A stretch of 12,609 nucleotides of DNA from JAGXIT01 sp964393815 (GCA_964393815.1 CAYMUP010000027.1:1-12609), one strand, 5' to 3'; shown: positions 5,763 through 12,595, counted from the first letter of the stretch. Numbers and translations are program-made. The notes: generated by a model from the letters alone, not told the origin.

Positions 5763-5791
5763 TTGCACGCTTGTTACTGGGGAAGTATAGT
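5763..5791 (+). promoter_or_regulatory. Promoter of the DUF1761 gene
   Basis: TTGCAC (5763-5768), 17 bases, TATAGT (5786-5791). The -35 box begins at the base after the AAA+ stop codon. The predicted leader is about 22 bases and carries GGAG (5811-5814) five bases before the ATG at 5820, so this promoter is of the ordinary leadered kind. Confidence 0.65.
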
Positions 5792-5819
5792 TTAACCATA
5801 AACAAAACATGGAGCGGTT

Positions 5820-6245
5820 ATGGAAGTTGAAGTCAACTATCTAGCGGTGTTTCTAGCGGCATTATCGTCGATGGTAGTCGGCGCAGTGTGGTATTCGCCG
5901 GCAGGGTTTTTTAATCAGTGGAGTCGGCTTGCTCACATCAAACATGACCCCAGCAAAATGACCGGCAAACAAATGGCTTGGTTGTACGGGGGCGTATTTG
6001 TCGCCTCGCTTACTCTCGCCTATGTACTCGCCCACGTCAGTTTCCTGAGCAATCAGTTTTTCAAGCACACCATGCTCCAAGATGCGCTTACAACCGCCTT
6101 TTGGCTCTGGCTTGGGTTTACGGCCGCTCGCATATATGTGCACGACGCGTTTGAAGGTCGCCGCAAAAAACTTACCCTGCTCAATAGCGCACACGAGCTC
6201 CTAACGGTGCTCATCATGGCCGTCATTATAGGCCTCGTCAAATAA
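5820..6245 (+). CDS. DUF1761 family membrane protein
   Basis: 141 residues with four predicted membrane helices (about 5-27, 53-75, 87-108 and 121-140). The N-terminal NYLAVFLAALSSMVVGAVWYS followed by P and FFNQW is the hallmark of DUF1761: a first helix ending in GxxWYSP..F...W. The pattern continues with KMTGKQMAW before helix 2 and LTTAFWLWLGFTAARIYV in helix 3. The family is a small inner-membrane protein with no established function. It is probably transcribed on its own from the TTGCAC/TATAGT promoter just upstream, and no clear hairpin terminator follows, only a TTTTTT run at 6275-6280. The ATG at 5820 is chosen for GGAG at 5811-5814; an out-of-frame ATG at 5809 is not used. Confidence 0.85.
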   Translation: MEVEVNYLAVFLAALSSMVVGAVWYSPAGFFNQWSRLAHIKHDPSKMTGKQMAWLYGGVFVASLTLAYVLAHVSFLSNQFFKHTMLQDALTTAFWLWLGFTAARIYVHDAFEGRRKKLTLLNSAHELLTVLIMAVIIGLVK

Positions 6246-6386
6246 CTTTCACTGGCATTTCATAAAGCTTACGGTTTTTTAGAGTCTCCAATCAAAGATA
6301 TAAATAATTGGATTGTAGCCAGGTGGTCTAGTGTAGCATTTGGTGAAAACATCTTTATTTTGTACGGAAAACTACTGCTATGACAA

Positions 6387-6412
6387 TACATCTGGAGTAC
6401 AGTAGATGTACT
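6387..6412. promoter_or_regulatory. Operator-like interleaved palindromes before the Cys-rich peptide
   Basis: AGTACA-GTAGA-TGTACT at 6396-6412 is a six-base inverted repeat with a five-base centre. It interleaves with a seven-base repeat, TACATCT (6387-6393) and AGATGTA (6404-6410). Just upstream, TGACAAT (6381-6387) may be part of a weak -10 region. A repressor bound here would cover the start of transcription. The arms resemble, but do not match, the CopY box (TACAnnTGTA): the spacing is five, not two. Confidence 0.45.
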
Positions 6413-6432
6413 TTAAGGGGATAGGAGGGAAT

Positions 6433-6501
6433 ATGGACGAAGAAAAAACCTGTGCTTGCTGCAAGTGTTGCAAATGCGAAGATGGTTGCGACTGCAAGTA
6501 G
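6433..6501 (+). CDS. 22-residue Cys-rich, metallothionein-like peptide
   Basis: ATG 6433 to TAG 6499-6501 encodes 22 residues, eight of them cysteine: C7, C9, C10, C12, C13, C15, C19 and C21, in the motifs CACCKCCKC and CDC. The rest is charged (MDEEKT at the start, EDG in the middle, Lys at the end); there is no aromatic residue and no signal peptide. Such density of CxC and CC motifs is what metallothioneins use to bind Cu(I), Zn(II) or Cd(II) in clusters, so cytoplasmic metal buffering is the best guess. That it is a real gene is supported by AGGAGG (6423-6428) four bases before the ATG, by an operator-like palindrome upstream and by a strong terminator 16 bases after the stop. A Cys-rich antimicrobial or a redox peptide is a less likely alternative. 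Confidence 0.75.
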   Translation: MDEEKTCACCKCCKCEDGCDCK

Positions 6502-6517
6502 CGACGTACAATAACCA

Positions 6518-6544
6518 AAAAGAGCCATGCACTGGCTCTTTTTT
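6518..6544 (+). terminator. Rho-independent terminator after the Cys-rich peptide
   Basis: AAAAGAGCCA (6518-6527) pairs with TGGCTCTTTT (6533-6542) around the loop TGCAC and leads into a run of six T (6539-6544). The A-run on the left side makes it likely to work on the opposite strand too. It isolates the small gene from alaS. Confidence 0.85.
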
Positions 6545-6572
6545 AACGCCTAAGTCTAAAGCAATTTCTATC

Positions 6573-6581
6573 TGTTATACT
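6573..6581 (+). promoter_or_regulatory. Extended -10 promoter of alaS, leaderless type
   Basis: TGtTATACT (6573-6581) is an extended -10 box; seven bases separate it from the ATG at 6589. No -35 box and no Shine-Dalgarno sequence are visible. Transcription should start at or one base before the ATG. Confidence 0.65.
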
Positions 6582-6588
6582 AGAGACG

Positions 6589-8511
6589 ATGAATGCACAA
6601 GAAATACGCAATGCTTATCTCAAATTTTTCAGTGACCGCGGCCACGTAGTCGTACCGCGCGCGCCGCTGGTACTCACCGGTGACCCAACCACACTTTTTA
6701 CCGGTAGTGGCATGCAGCCTATGATTCCGTATTTACTGGGAGAACCCCACCCTGAGGGCAAACGCATCACCGACAGCCAAACCTGTTTGCGTGCCCAAGA
6801 TATCGAAGACGTCGGTAATAACCGCCACACAACTTTCTTTGAAATGCTCGGCAACTGGAGCATGGGAGACTATTTTAAAGAGCAGCAGATCAGATGGATG
6901 TGGGAATTTTTGCACGATATTGTTGGACTCGACATGAGCCGGCTTTACATTACCTGCTACATCGGCGCACCTGTATATAACATCCCCAAAGACACCGAAG
7001 CGGCAGAAGTCTGGCAATCTTTATTTAAAGATGCGGGTTTGAGTAGCGGCCTAGCGGATATTGATACTGAAGAGCAGGGCTACAAACGCGGCATCAAAGA
7101 CGGTGAGCGCATCTTTTTCTATGACGGCAGCAAAAACTGGTGGAGTCGCAATGGCGCACCCGCTTCTACTCCCATCGGCGACCCCTGTGGCCCCGACAGT
7201 GAAATGTTCTATGACTTTGGCACCCCTCACGACGCATCGTACGGTGAAAAATGCCACCCCAACTGCGACTGCGGCCGCTTTATGGAAATCGGCAACAACG
7301 TCTTTATGGCGTACCGCAAAGTGGCAGATGGCCAGTTTGAGCCACTCGAGAAGCCAAATATCGACCACGGCTCAGGCCTAGAGCGCATCGCAGCCGCCAA
7401 AGCAGGCGACCCGGATGTTTTCAAAATAAGCCTCATGTGGCCAATCATCGAAAAGCTTCAGGCGCTCAGCGGCAAATCGTATGAGCAGCACACAAACGCC
7501 ATGCGCGTTATCGCCGACCATTTGCGTGCCGCCACATTCCTTGCCGTAGATGGTTGTGCGCCAAGTAACAAAGAACAGGGCTACGTCATGCGCCGTTTAC
7601 TCCGTCGTGCCATTCGATTTGCCTTTGAGCTCGGTATCGAGCAAAACTTCTTGCAAGAGATCGTGCCGGTCATCGCTGACCTGTACGCTGCCGATTTTCC
7701 AGAAGTAAAAGACAGGCGAGAAGATGTTATTGCCGTGCTCGTTAAAGAGGAAAAGGTCTTCCGTCAGACCCTACGCAAAGGCCTAAAAGAGCTCGAACGT
7801 ATGTTTGAAGCAGAGTCGTCCGCGGGAAAAACGCACGGCGAGATTCTCTTTACCCTCTACGATACCTACGGCTTCCCGGTAGAGCTCAGCGCCGAAGAAG
7901 CTTTTGAACGGGGAATTGATCTGGACTCAAACTGGCGTGAACAGTTCGACGCACACATGGCCGAGCAGCGGGCACGCAGTCAAACCGCCGCAAAAGGCAC
8001 TTTCAAAGGTGGCCTTGGCGGCCAAACACTGCAACACAAACGCTATCATACAGCCACGCATCTTATGTACCAGGCGCTCCGTCAGGTGCTCGGGGACCAT
8101 GTCGTACAGCACGGTAGCAACATCACCGAAGAACGCCTGCGTTTTGACTTTAGCCACCCAGAGAAAATGACTGACGAGCAAAAACAGCAGGTCGAAGACA
8201 TCGTAAACGAGCAAATCGCAAAAGATCTGAAAGTGAGCTTTGCGGAGTACCCAACCGCTGAGGCCACTGGCCCCTTGGGTGCCCTCGGCCAGTTTGGCGA
8301 CCGCTACGGCGACACCGTCAAAGTCTATAAAATGATCGCGGGTGGCGCCGAAAAACCATTTAGCTTTGAGATTTGTGGCGGGCCACATGTCGACCATACT
8401 TTGCAGCTCTACCAAGACGATGAAGGCAACCCAAGCAACAAACGATTTAAAATCAAAAAAGAAGAGAGCAGCAGCGCCGGCATTCGCCGCATTAAAGCCG
8501 TATTACAGTAA
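6589..8511 (+). CDS. alaS: Alanine--tRNA ligase, short form
   Basis: 640 residues, joining alanine to tRNA-Ala with ATP in the cytoplasm. Class II motifs are clear: motif 1 around TTLFTGSGMQPM (34-45), motif 2 RHTTFFEMLGNWSMGDYF (79-96), motif 3 DHGSGLERI (259-267). The tRNA-recognition region includes VMRRLLRRAIRF (333-344) and YDTYGFP (424-430). The editing site is present, with HTATH (487-491) and CGGPH (596-600), where bacterial enzymes usually have CGGTH. Two parts are missing against the usual 850-880 residues: the beta-barrel between TFKGG (471-475) and RYHTATH (485), and the whole C-terminal oligomerisation domain after the RRIKAV end. A CHPNCDCG loop (222-229) may bind zinc. The short form is in line with CPR bacteria. 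The gene is expressed alone from a leaderless-type promoter. Confidence 0.97.
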   Translation: MNAQEIRNAYLKFFSDRGHVVVPRAPLVLTGDPTTLFTGSGMQPMIPYLLGEPHPEGKRITDSQTCLRAQDIEDVGNNRHTTFFEMLGNWSMGDYFKEQQIRWMWEFLHDIVGLDMSRLYITCYIGAPVYNIPKDTEAAEVWQSLFKDAGLSSGLADIDTEEQGYKRGIKDGERIFFYDGSKNWWSRNGAPASTPIGDPCGPDSEMFYDFGTPHDASYGEKCHPNCDCGRFMEIGNNVFMAYRKVADGQFEPLEKPNIDHGSGLERIAAAKAGDPDVFKISLMWPIIEKLQALSGKSYEQHTNAMRVIADHLRAATFLAVDGCAPSNKEQGYVMRRLLRRAIRFAFELGIEQNFLQEIVPVIADLYAADFPEVKDRREDVIAVLVKEEKVFRQTLRKGLKELERMFEAESSAGKTHGEILFTLYDTYGFPVELSAEEAFERGIDLDSNWREQFDAHMAEQRARSQTAAKGTFKGGLGGQTLQHKRYHTATHLMYQALRQVLGDHVVQHGSNITEERLRFDFSHPEKMTDEQKQQVEDIVNEQIAKDLKVSFAEYPTAEATGPLGALGQFGDRYGDTVKVYKMIAGGAEKPFSFEICGGPHVDHTLQLYQDDEGNPSNKRFKIKKEESSSAGIRRIKAVLQ

Positions 8512-8547
8512 GTGCGTAATTTGCTCTTTTCACCTGGGATGCGTTTT

Positions 8548-8595
8548 TAACTTCGGCGACTTTCACTTCATTTGATAATTGAGCGTTCGAAGTTA
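8548..8595. repeat. Inverted repeat between convergent alaS and pgi
   Basis: TAACTTCG (8548-8555) and CGAAGTTA (8588-8595) form eight-base arms around a 32-base loop. It lies between the two convergent stop codons (8511 and 8647), where a shared terminator is expected, but no T-run follows on either strand. The rest of the 135-base gap shows nothing recognisable. Confidence 0.25.
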
Positions 8596-8646
8596 GTTGC
8601 TAGGCCTTAGCCGCCGTCCGGTTCAACTGCTCGTGACTATGAATAT

Positions 8647-10263
8647 TTAGCGCAGGCGGCGAAACTGCTCGAGTAAGGCAGTGGTTGATGAGTCGTATGA
8701 CGAACCAAAACCATCATCTAGGTGCTCATAGATGTCGCGGGCAAGCACTTTGCCTAGCTCAACCCCCCATTGATCAAATGAGTTAATGTCCCAAATAGCC
8801 CCTTCGACGAATATTTTGTGTTCATAGAGGGCAATCAGTTGCCCGAGTGTCCGTGGTGTCAGTTTTGATAGTAACAACATATTACTCGGCCGGTTGCCTT
8901 CAAATACCTTGTACTGCACGAGTTCTTCGGGCACACCCTCAGCGCGAACCTCATCGGCTGTCTTGCCAAATGCGAGTGCCTGCGACTGAGCAAGTACATT
9001 TGCCACCAGTTTACGGTGGTGTGTGCCGCGCCCATCAGGATCATTTAACGACTGAGCGAAAACGATAAAATCGCAAGGGATGTGAACTGTTCCCTGGTGG
9101 ATGAGCTGATAAAACGCATGCTGACCATTGGTGCCTGGTTCACCCCAAAGCACTGCGCCAGTTTGGTAGTCCACTCGGTCACCTTCTTTGGTAACCGATT
9201 TGCCATTACTTTCCATGGACGCTTGCTGCAAATAGGCAGGGAACCGGTGTAAGTACTGCTCATATGGCAGCACTGCCTCTGTGTCATAGCCGAGTAAGTT
9301 ACGATTCCACACGCCGAGCACCCCTAAGATGACCGGCATATTTTGCTCGAGCGGCGCAGTGCGAAAATGTTCGTCCATGTCGTAAAACCCAGCAAGTAAT
9401 TCGTCAAAATTATCTGGCCCAACCGCTAACATCACTGAAAGCCCAATGGCGCTACACAAACTGTATCGACCGCCAACCCAGTCCCAAAACCCAAATGCAT
9501 TTGACTCATCGATACCAAATGCTTTAACCGCTTCAAGATTTGTCGAGAGCGCCACAAAATGTTTTGAAACCGCTTCTTCGCCCAGCGCATCAACTAACCA
9601 CTTTCGAGCCGAAGCAGCGTTTGTCATGGTCTCGTCGGTTGTAAATGTCTTGCTCGCGACAATGAACAGTGTTTCGCTTGGGGTTTCACCGCGTAGCGCT
9701 TCTGTCAGATGAGTTCCATCAACATTTGAAACAAATTTCACTTGGAGCTCATCAGCCGCGTAATACGTAAGTGCCTCGGTGGCCATCAGTGGCCCCAGGT
9801 CCGAGCCACCAATCCCGATGTTTATAACGGTTTTGATACGCTGATTTTTTGCACCTTGCCACTCTCCAGAACGTACCCGCTGAGAAAACTCCCGCATGTG
9901 CGCTAGCTCGGCGCGCACCGCTGGCATGACATCTTGGTCGTCTACGAGCACTGGCCTATCGGACTGATTTCTCAGCGCAGTGTGCAAAACAGCTCGATTC
10001 TCGGTGGTGTTTATATGCTGACCAGCAAACATTGCATCTCGCAGCTCTTCCACGCCACACTGACGCACGAGAGCAAACAAATGACTCAGGGTTTCACCCG
10101 TCACTCGTTGTTTACTGTAATCGAGATATATATCGGCTGCCTGTAGCGATAAAGAGCCACCCCGATGAGCATCCTCACTGAAAAGATCCCGCAAGCTTCG
10201 ATCTTGGTTTGTCTGGGCATGACTCTGAAGTGCCTGCCATGCTGTTGTCTCAGTTAGTTTCAT
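8647..10263 (-). CDS. pgi: Glucose-6-phosphate isomerase
   Basis: 538 residues from ATG 10263; interconverts glucose 6-phosphate and fructose 6-phosphate in glycolysis. It resembles the long proteobacterial/eukaryotic form (E. coli 549 residues): TTAWQALQSH at the start, INIGIGGSDLGP (147-158), VASKTFTT (202-209), VGGRYSLCSAIG (263-274), MESNGKSVTKEG (350-361), GEPGTNGQHAFYQLIHQG (374-391) and FDQWGVELGK (496-505). The expected catalytic residues are present: Glu351, His382, Lys505 and Arg266. An ATG five codons upstream (10278) is rejected because its coding bases contain the -10 box TATAGT, which ends six bases before ATG 10263, and because MKLTETTAWQ aligns well with the family N-terminus. 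It is convergent with alaS and divergent from the kinase gene. Confidence 0.97.
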   Translation of the reverse strand: MKLTETTAWQALQSHAQTNQDRSLRDLFSEDAHRGGSLSLQAADIYLDYSKQRVTGETLSHLFALVRQCGVEELRDAMFAGQHINTTENRAVLHTALRNQSDRPVLVDDQDVMPAVRAELAHMREFSQRVRSGEWQGAKNQRIKTVINIGIGGSDLGPLMATEALTYYAADELQVKFVSNVDGTHLTEALRGETPSETLFIVASKTFTTDETMTNAASARKWLVDALGEEAVSKHFVALSTNLEAVKAFGIDESNAFGFWDWVGGRYSLCSAIGLSVMLAVGPDNFDELLAGFYDMDEHFRTAPLEQNMPVILGVLGVWNRNLLGYDTEAVLPYEQYLHRFPAYLQQASMESNGKSVTKEGDRVDYQTGAVLWGEPGTNGQHAFYQLIHQGTVHIPCDFIVFAQSLNDPDGRGTHHRKLVANVLAQSQALAFGKTADEVRAEGVPEELVQYKVFEGNRPSNMLLLSKLTPRTLGQLIALYEHKIFVEGAIWDINSFDQWGVELGKVLARDIYEHLDDGFGSSYDSSTTALLEQFRRLR

Positions 10264-10269
10264 GATTTC

Positions 10270-10275
10270 ACTATA
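10270..10275 (-). promoter_or_regulatory. -10 box (TATAGT) of pgi, leaderless type
   Basis: On the minus strand TATAGT ends six bases before ATG 10263. No good -35 box lies 16-18 bases further upstream. It faces the kinase promoter, only about 42 bases away. Confidence 0.5.
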
Positions 10276-10316
10276 CATCCAAAGTGCTTTGCCTGCTACA
10301 TTTTTACCTCTTAATT

Positions 10317-10325
10317 TGCTAGAGT
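10317..10325 (+). promoter_or_regulatory. Extended -10 box of the histidine kinase gene
   Basis: TGcTAGAGT (10317-10325) is an extended -10 box, eight bases before the ATG at 10334. No Shine-Dalgarno sequence is present. The 70-base gap between the two divergent start codons must hold both promoters. Confidence 0.45.
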
Positions 10326-10333
10326 AAGTACAT

Positions 10334-12133
10334 ATGAAGTGGTTTGAGACAGTACGGCAAAAGATCGCACACTTCCGCAGTGACGAAAATCAGCGGTACA
10401 TTCCTGCCATGGTTGGGCTGAGCGTCGCGATCGGCATGCTCATTTTGACCTCACTACTCGCAAGCATGGTTCGAGACAATAACAACCGCGACTTTACTGC
10501 TCAAATGTACGCCCAAACCTCAAACATTGTTCGGTACAAAAAAGATCGTATTTCGGGATATCGCCAGCTGCTCGTTTCGGCCGCTACGCTCGACTATGTC
10601 ACAGGCGGACTGACAGATCAAAAATGGTCAGATTTTTATGACAGCATGAACGCCTTGCAGAGGTACTCGAGTATTGTTGGGTTGGGCCATGTGGTAAAGG
10701 TGCCCGCGAGTGACTTAGCGTCTTTTCAAGAAAAATACCAGGCAGAAACTGGGACGCGCCTTGTAGTACACCCCCAATCAAACCTTGATACGCACTACAT
10801 AATTACCCAGCTCGCCCCCGCTTCTGCAGAAAACATACCGGTAATTGGGTTTGATATGGCAACGGAGAAAAACCGTAGTGCTGCCATGCAAGAGGCGGCG
10901 GAACGGGGGAGTCCCACTCTTACCAAGCCGCTCCACGTCATGCAGGACAATACAAAAGAGGCAGTGTTACCTGGTCTTATTATGTATTACCCTCTCTACG
11001 CGACACAAAGGATTCCGACGTCTCCAGAGGAGCGCCTCGCAACGATCAAAGGATTTGCATATGTCGTTTACCGTCCTCACGATATCCTCAAAAATGCGGT
11101 AAATACTACCGTGGCAAAAGAAGTTATGCAACTCACTCTTCAAGATGTTACCGACGCCAAACCTGTTACTCTCTATAGCTACAAAGCGCCCAACTATAAC
11201 GTCGAAAACACCGGGTCAATGTCACAGGTTTTTGATGCCGAAAACCGCACGTGGCGCATCAGCATGACGATGCATAATGATTCATTTTCTCTCAGGTATG
11301 GTCCGGGGGTAATTATCGCTACGGGCACCCTTATAAGCTTGCTCTTTGGTACTTTGCTATACGCCCTTTTGGCTCACCGCCTACACCGCATAGAGGCAAC
11401 CCATAAAGCTTTGCTTCAAGAGAGTAAAGATGCGCTTCTTGCCGTCGCCTCTCATCAACTTCGCACTCCCGCGAGCGCCGTTAAGCAGTATGTCGGCATG
11501 CTCAGAGAGGGTTTTGTCGGCGATCTCTCAAACGAGCAGGACCAAATGGTTGAAAAAGCCTATGCGGCTAACGAAAGACAGCTTGAGATCATCAACCAGC
11601 TCCTGTACGTTGCCAAGGCAGATGCTGGTCAGCTTTTTATTGATAGGCGAGTTTCGGCCTTGTACCCCATTCTCGAGAACTCTATCGTAGAGCTGAGCGA
11701 CAAGGCCCATGCCAAAAATATTCTAGTGAACCTTAAAGGCAAAAAAACAATAAAAGCCAATGTTGATCCGCATTTTATGTCGATGATCGTCGAAAATCTT
11801 GTCAGCAATGCTATCAAATACTCTTACCCCGATACGATAGTCAAGGTTGGCCTCCGGAGCACTCCATCCTCAGTAGAGATTAGCGTGAAAGACCAAGGTG
11901 TCGGCGTAGACGAAGCCGATTTCGAAGCTTTGTTTGAGAAGTTTAACCGCATCGAAAACCCACTATCCCGAGCAGAGGGCGGCAGTGGACTAGGGCTTTT
12001 CCTTACAAAACGTCTCATAGAAGCCCATGGTGGCGACATAAAAATTGAGTCAAAGAAAGATCATGGCACGACATTTACCGTAACGCTGCCGCATATAACG
12101 ACGGAGGCTAAAGATGAGTTTTCACTTGGGTAG
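10334..12133 (+). CDS. Membrane sensor histidine kinase with CHASE-type extracellular domain
   Basis: 599 residues. Layout: short cytoplasmic start, membrane helix 1 (about 24-46), extracytoplasmic region 47-322, membrane helix 2 (324-347), then the kinase core. The outer region has features of a CHASE domain: SSIVGLGHVVKVP (112-124), GFDMATEKNRSAAMQEA (172-188) followed by TLTKPL, and a strand with FAYVVYRPHDIL (241-252). CHASE domains bind small ligands; the ligand is unknown. The core has HisKA with phospho-accepting His374 (SHQLRTP), N box NLVSNAIKY (488-496), G1 DQGVGV (520-525), F box FEKFNRI (534-540) and G2 GGSGLGLF (549-556), so the enzyme looks active. There is no HAMP domain or PAS domain between helix 2 and HisKA. 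The response regulator follows 51 bases downstream and is the obvious partner. Confidence 0.93.
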   Translation: MKWFETVRQKIAHFRSDENQRYIPAMVGLSVAIGMLILTSLLASMVRDNNNRDFTAQMYAQTSNIVRYKKDRISGYRQLLVSAATLDYVTGGLTDQKWSDFYDSMNALQRYSSIVGLGHVVKVPASDLASFQEKYQAETGTRLVVHPQSNLDTHYIITQLAPASAENIPVIGFDMATEKNRSAAMQEAAERGSPTLTKPLHVMQDNTKEAVLPGLIMYYPLYATQRIPTSPEERLATIKGFAYVVYRPHDILKNAVNTTVAKEVMQLTLQDVTDAKPVTLYSYKAPNYNVENTGSMSQVFDAENRTWRISMTMHNDSFSLRYGPGVIIATGTLISLLFGTLLYALLAHRLHRIEATHKALLQESKDALLAVASHQLRTPASAVKQYVGMLREGFVGDLSNEQDQMVEKAYAANERQLEIINQLLYVAKADAGQLFIDRRVSALYPILENSIVELSDKAHAKNILVNLKGKKTIKANVDPHFMSMIVENLVSNAIKYSYPDTIVKVGLRSTPSSVEISVKDQGVGVDEADFEALFEKFNRIENPLSRAEGGSGLGLFLTKRLIEAHGGDIKIESKKDHGTTFTVTLPHITTEAKDEFSLG

Positions 12134-12169
12134 CAATGTGGTGTACAATAGTAACGGAAAACGGAGTTA

Positions 12170-12178
12170 TGGTAGCAT
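12170..12178 (+). promoter_or_regulatory. Possible extended -10 box of the response regulator gene
   Basis: TGgTAGCAT (12170-12178) ends six bases before ATG 12185. A competing choice is TTCACT (12121-12126), 17 bases, TACAAT (12144-12149), giving a leader of about 30 bases; the GGAG at 12163-12166 would then lie 18 bases from the ATG, too far to serve it. The gene may also be read through from the kinase promoter. Confidence 0.4.
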
Positions 12179-12184
12179 AGAGTT

Positions 12185-12553
12185 ATGACAAAACAGGCTA
12201 AACAGATTTTAATTGTAGAAGACGACGCTGCACTCAGTGATGCTTTTACTATTGTACTTACCAAAGAAGGCTATGATGTCACCGCGGTCTATAACGGCAA
12301 AGAGGCTTTAGAGAAAGTCGTCCACATGCAACCAGCCCTAATTTTACTTGACCTTCTCATGCCAGTCATGGGCGGCAAAGAGTTCCTCGAAAAGTTTGAG
12401 AACGAAGCAAATATCCCTGTCATCGTCCTAAGTAACCTAGATACCCGTGACGACATCCAAGAAGTGCTAGACCTCGGCGCCACTCGCTACATGCTCAAGG
12501 CCTGGGCCAGCCCCAAAGAACTTGTCAAACTCGTCGACGAAACTCTCGAATAA
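12185..12553 (+). CDS. Single-domain (CheY-like) response regulator
   Basis: 122 residues, consisting of a receiver domain only. Acidic pocket residues Asp13 and Asp14 (VEDDA), phospho-accepting Asp56 (LLDLLMP), switch Ser83 (VIVLSNLD) and Lys105 (YMLKAW) are all present. There is no DNA-binding or enzymatic output domain, so the signal must pass by protein contact, for example to another kinase in a relay or to a target protein. It follows the CHASE kinase and very probably takes phosphate from its His374. The loop after Lys105 reads AWASP, where the usual pattern is KP directly or nearly so, a small departure in a region that shapes partner choice. ATG 12185 is the first start after an in-frame stop at 12173, so the start is not in doubt. 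Confidence 0.93.
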   Translation: MTKQAKQILIVEDDAALSDAFTIVLTKEGYDVTAVYNGKEALEKVVHMQPALILLDLLMPVMGGKEFLEKFENEANIPVIVLSNLDTRDDIQEVLDLGATRYMLKAWASPKELVKLVDETLE

Positions 12554-12563
12554 CCCTGTTGTC

Positions 12564-12592
12564 TTGTTTTTTTCCATTAAATGTTTTATAAA
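12564..12592 (+). promoter_or_regulatory. Promoter-like pair before the last gene
   Basis: TTGTTT (12564-12569), 17 bases, TATAAA (12587-12592). The ATG at 12596 follows after only three bases, closer than in the other genes, so either the -10 box lies slightly upstream or a later start codon is used. Confidence 0.35.
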
Positions 12593-12595
12593 TAT

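Noticed and set aside
6305..6378. tRNA-like stretch (GTAGCCAGGTGGTCTAGTG) between DUF1761 and the Cys-rich gene
   Set aside because: The first part resembles a D-arm, but there is no TTC-type T-arm, no matching acceptor stem and no anticodon stem at the correct distance.
7927..8415. 162-codon minus-strand ORF inside alaS
   Set aside because: It is the complement of the highly conserved editing domain; alaS explains the open frame.
8512..8646. Shared bidirectional terminator between alaS and pgi
   Set aside because: The only inverted repeat has a 32-base loop and no T-run after it on either strand, so it is listed only as a weak repeat.
10264..10278. ATG 10278 (minus) as the start of pgi
   Set aside because: The five extra codons contain the TATAGT -10 box, and family likeness begins at the next Met.
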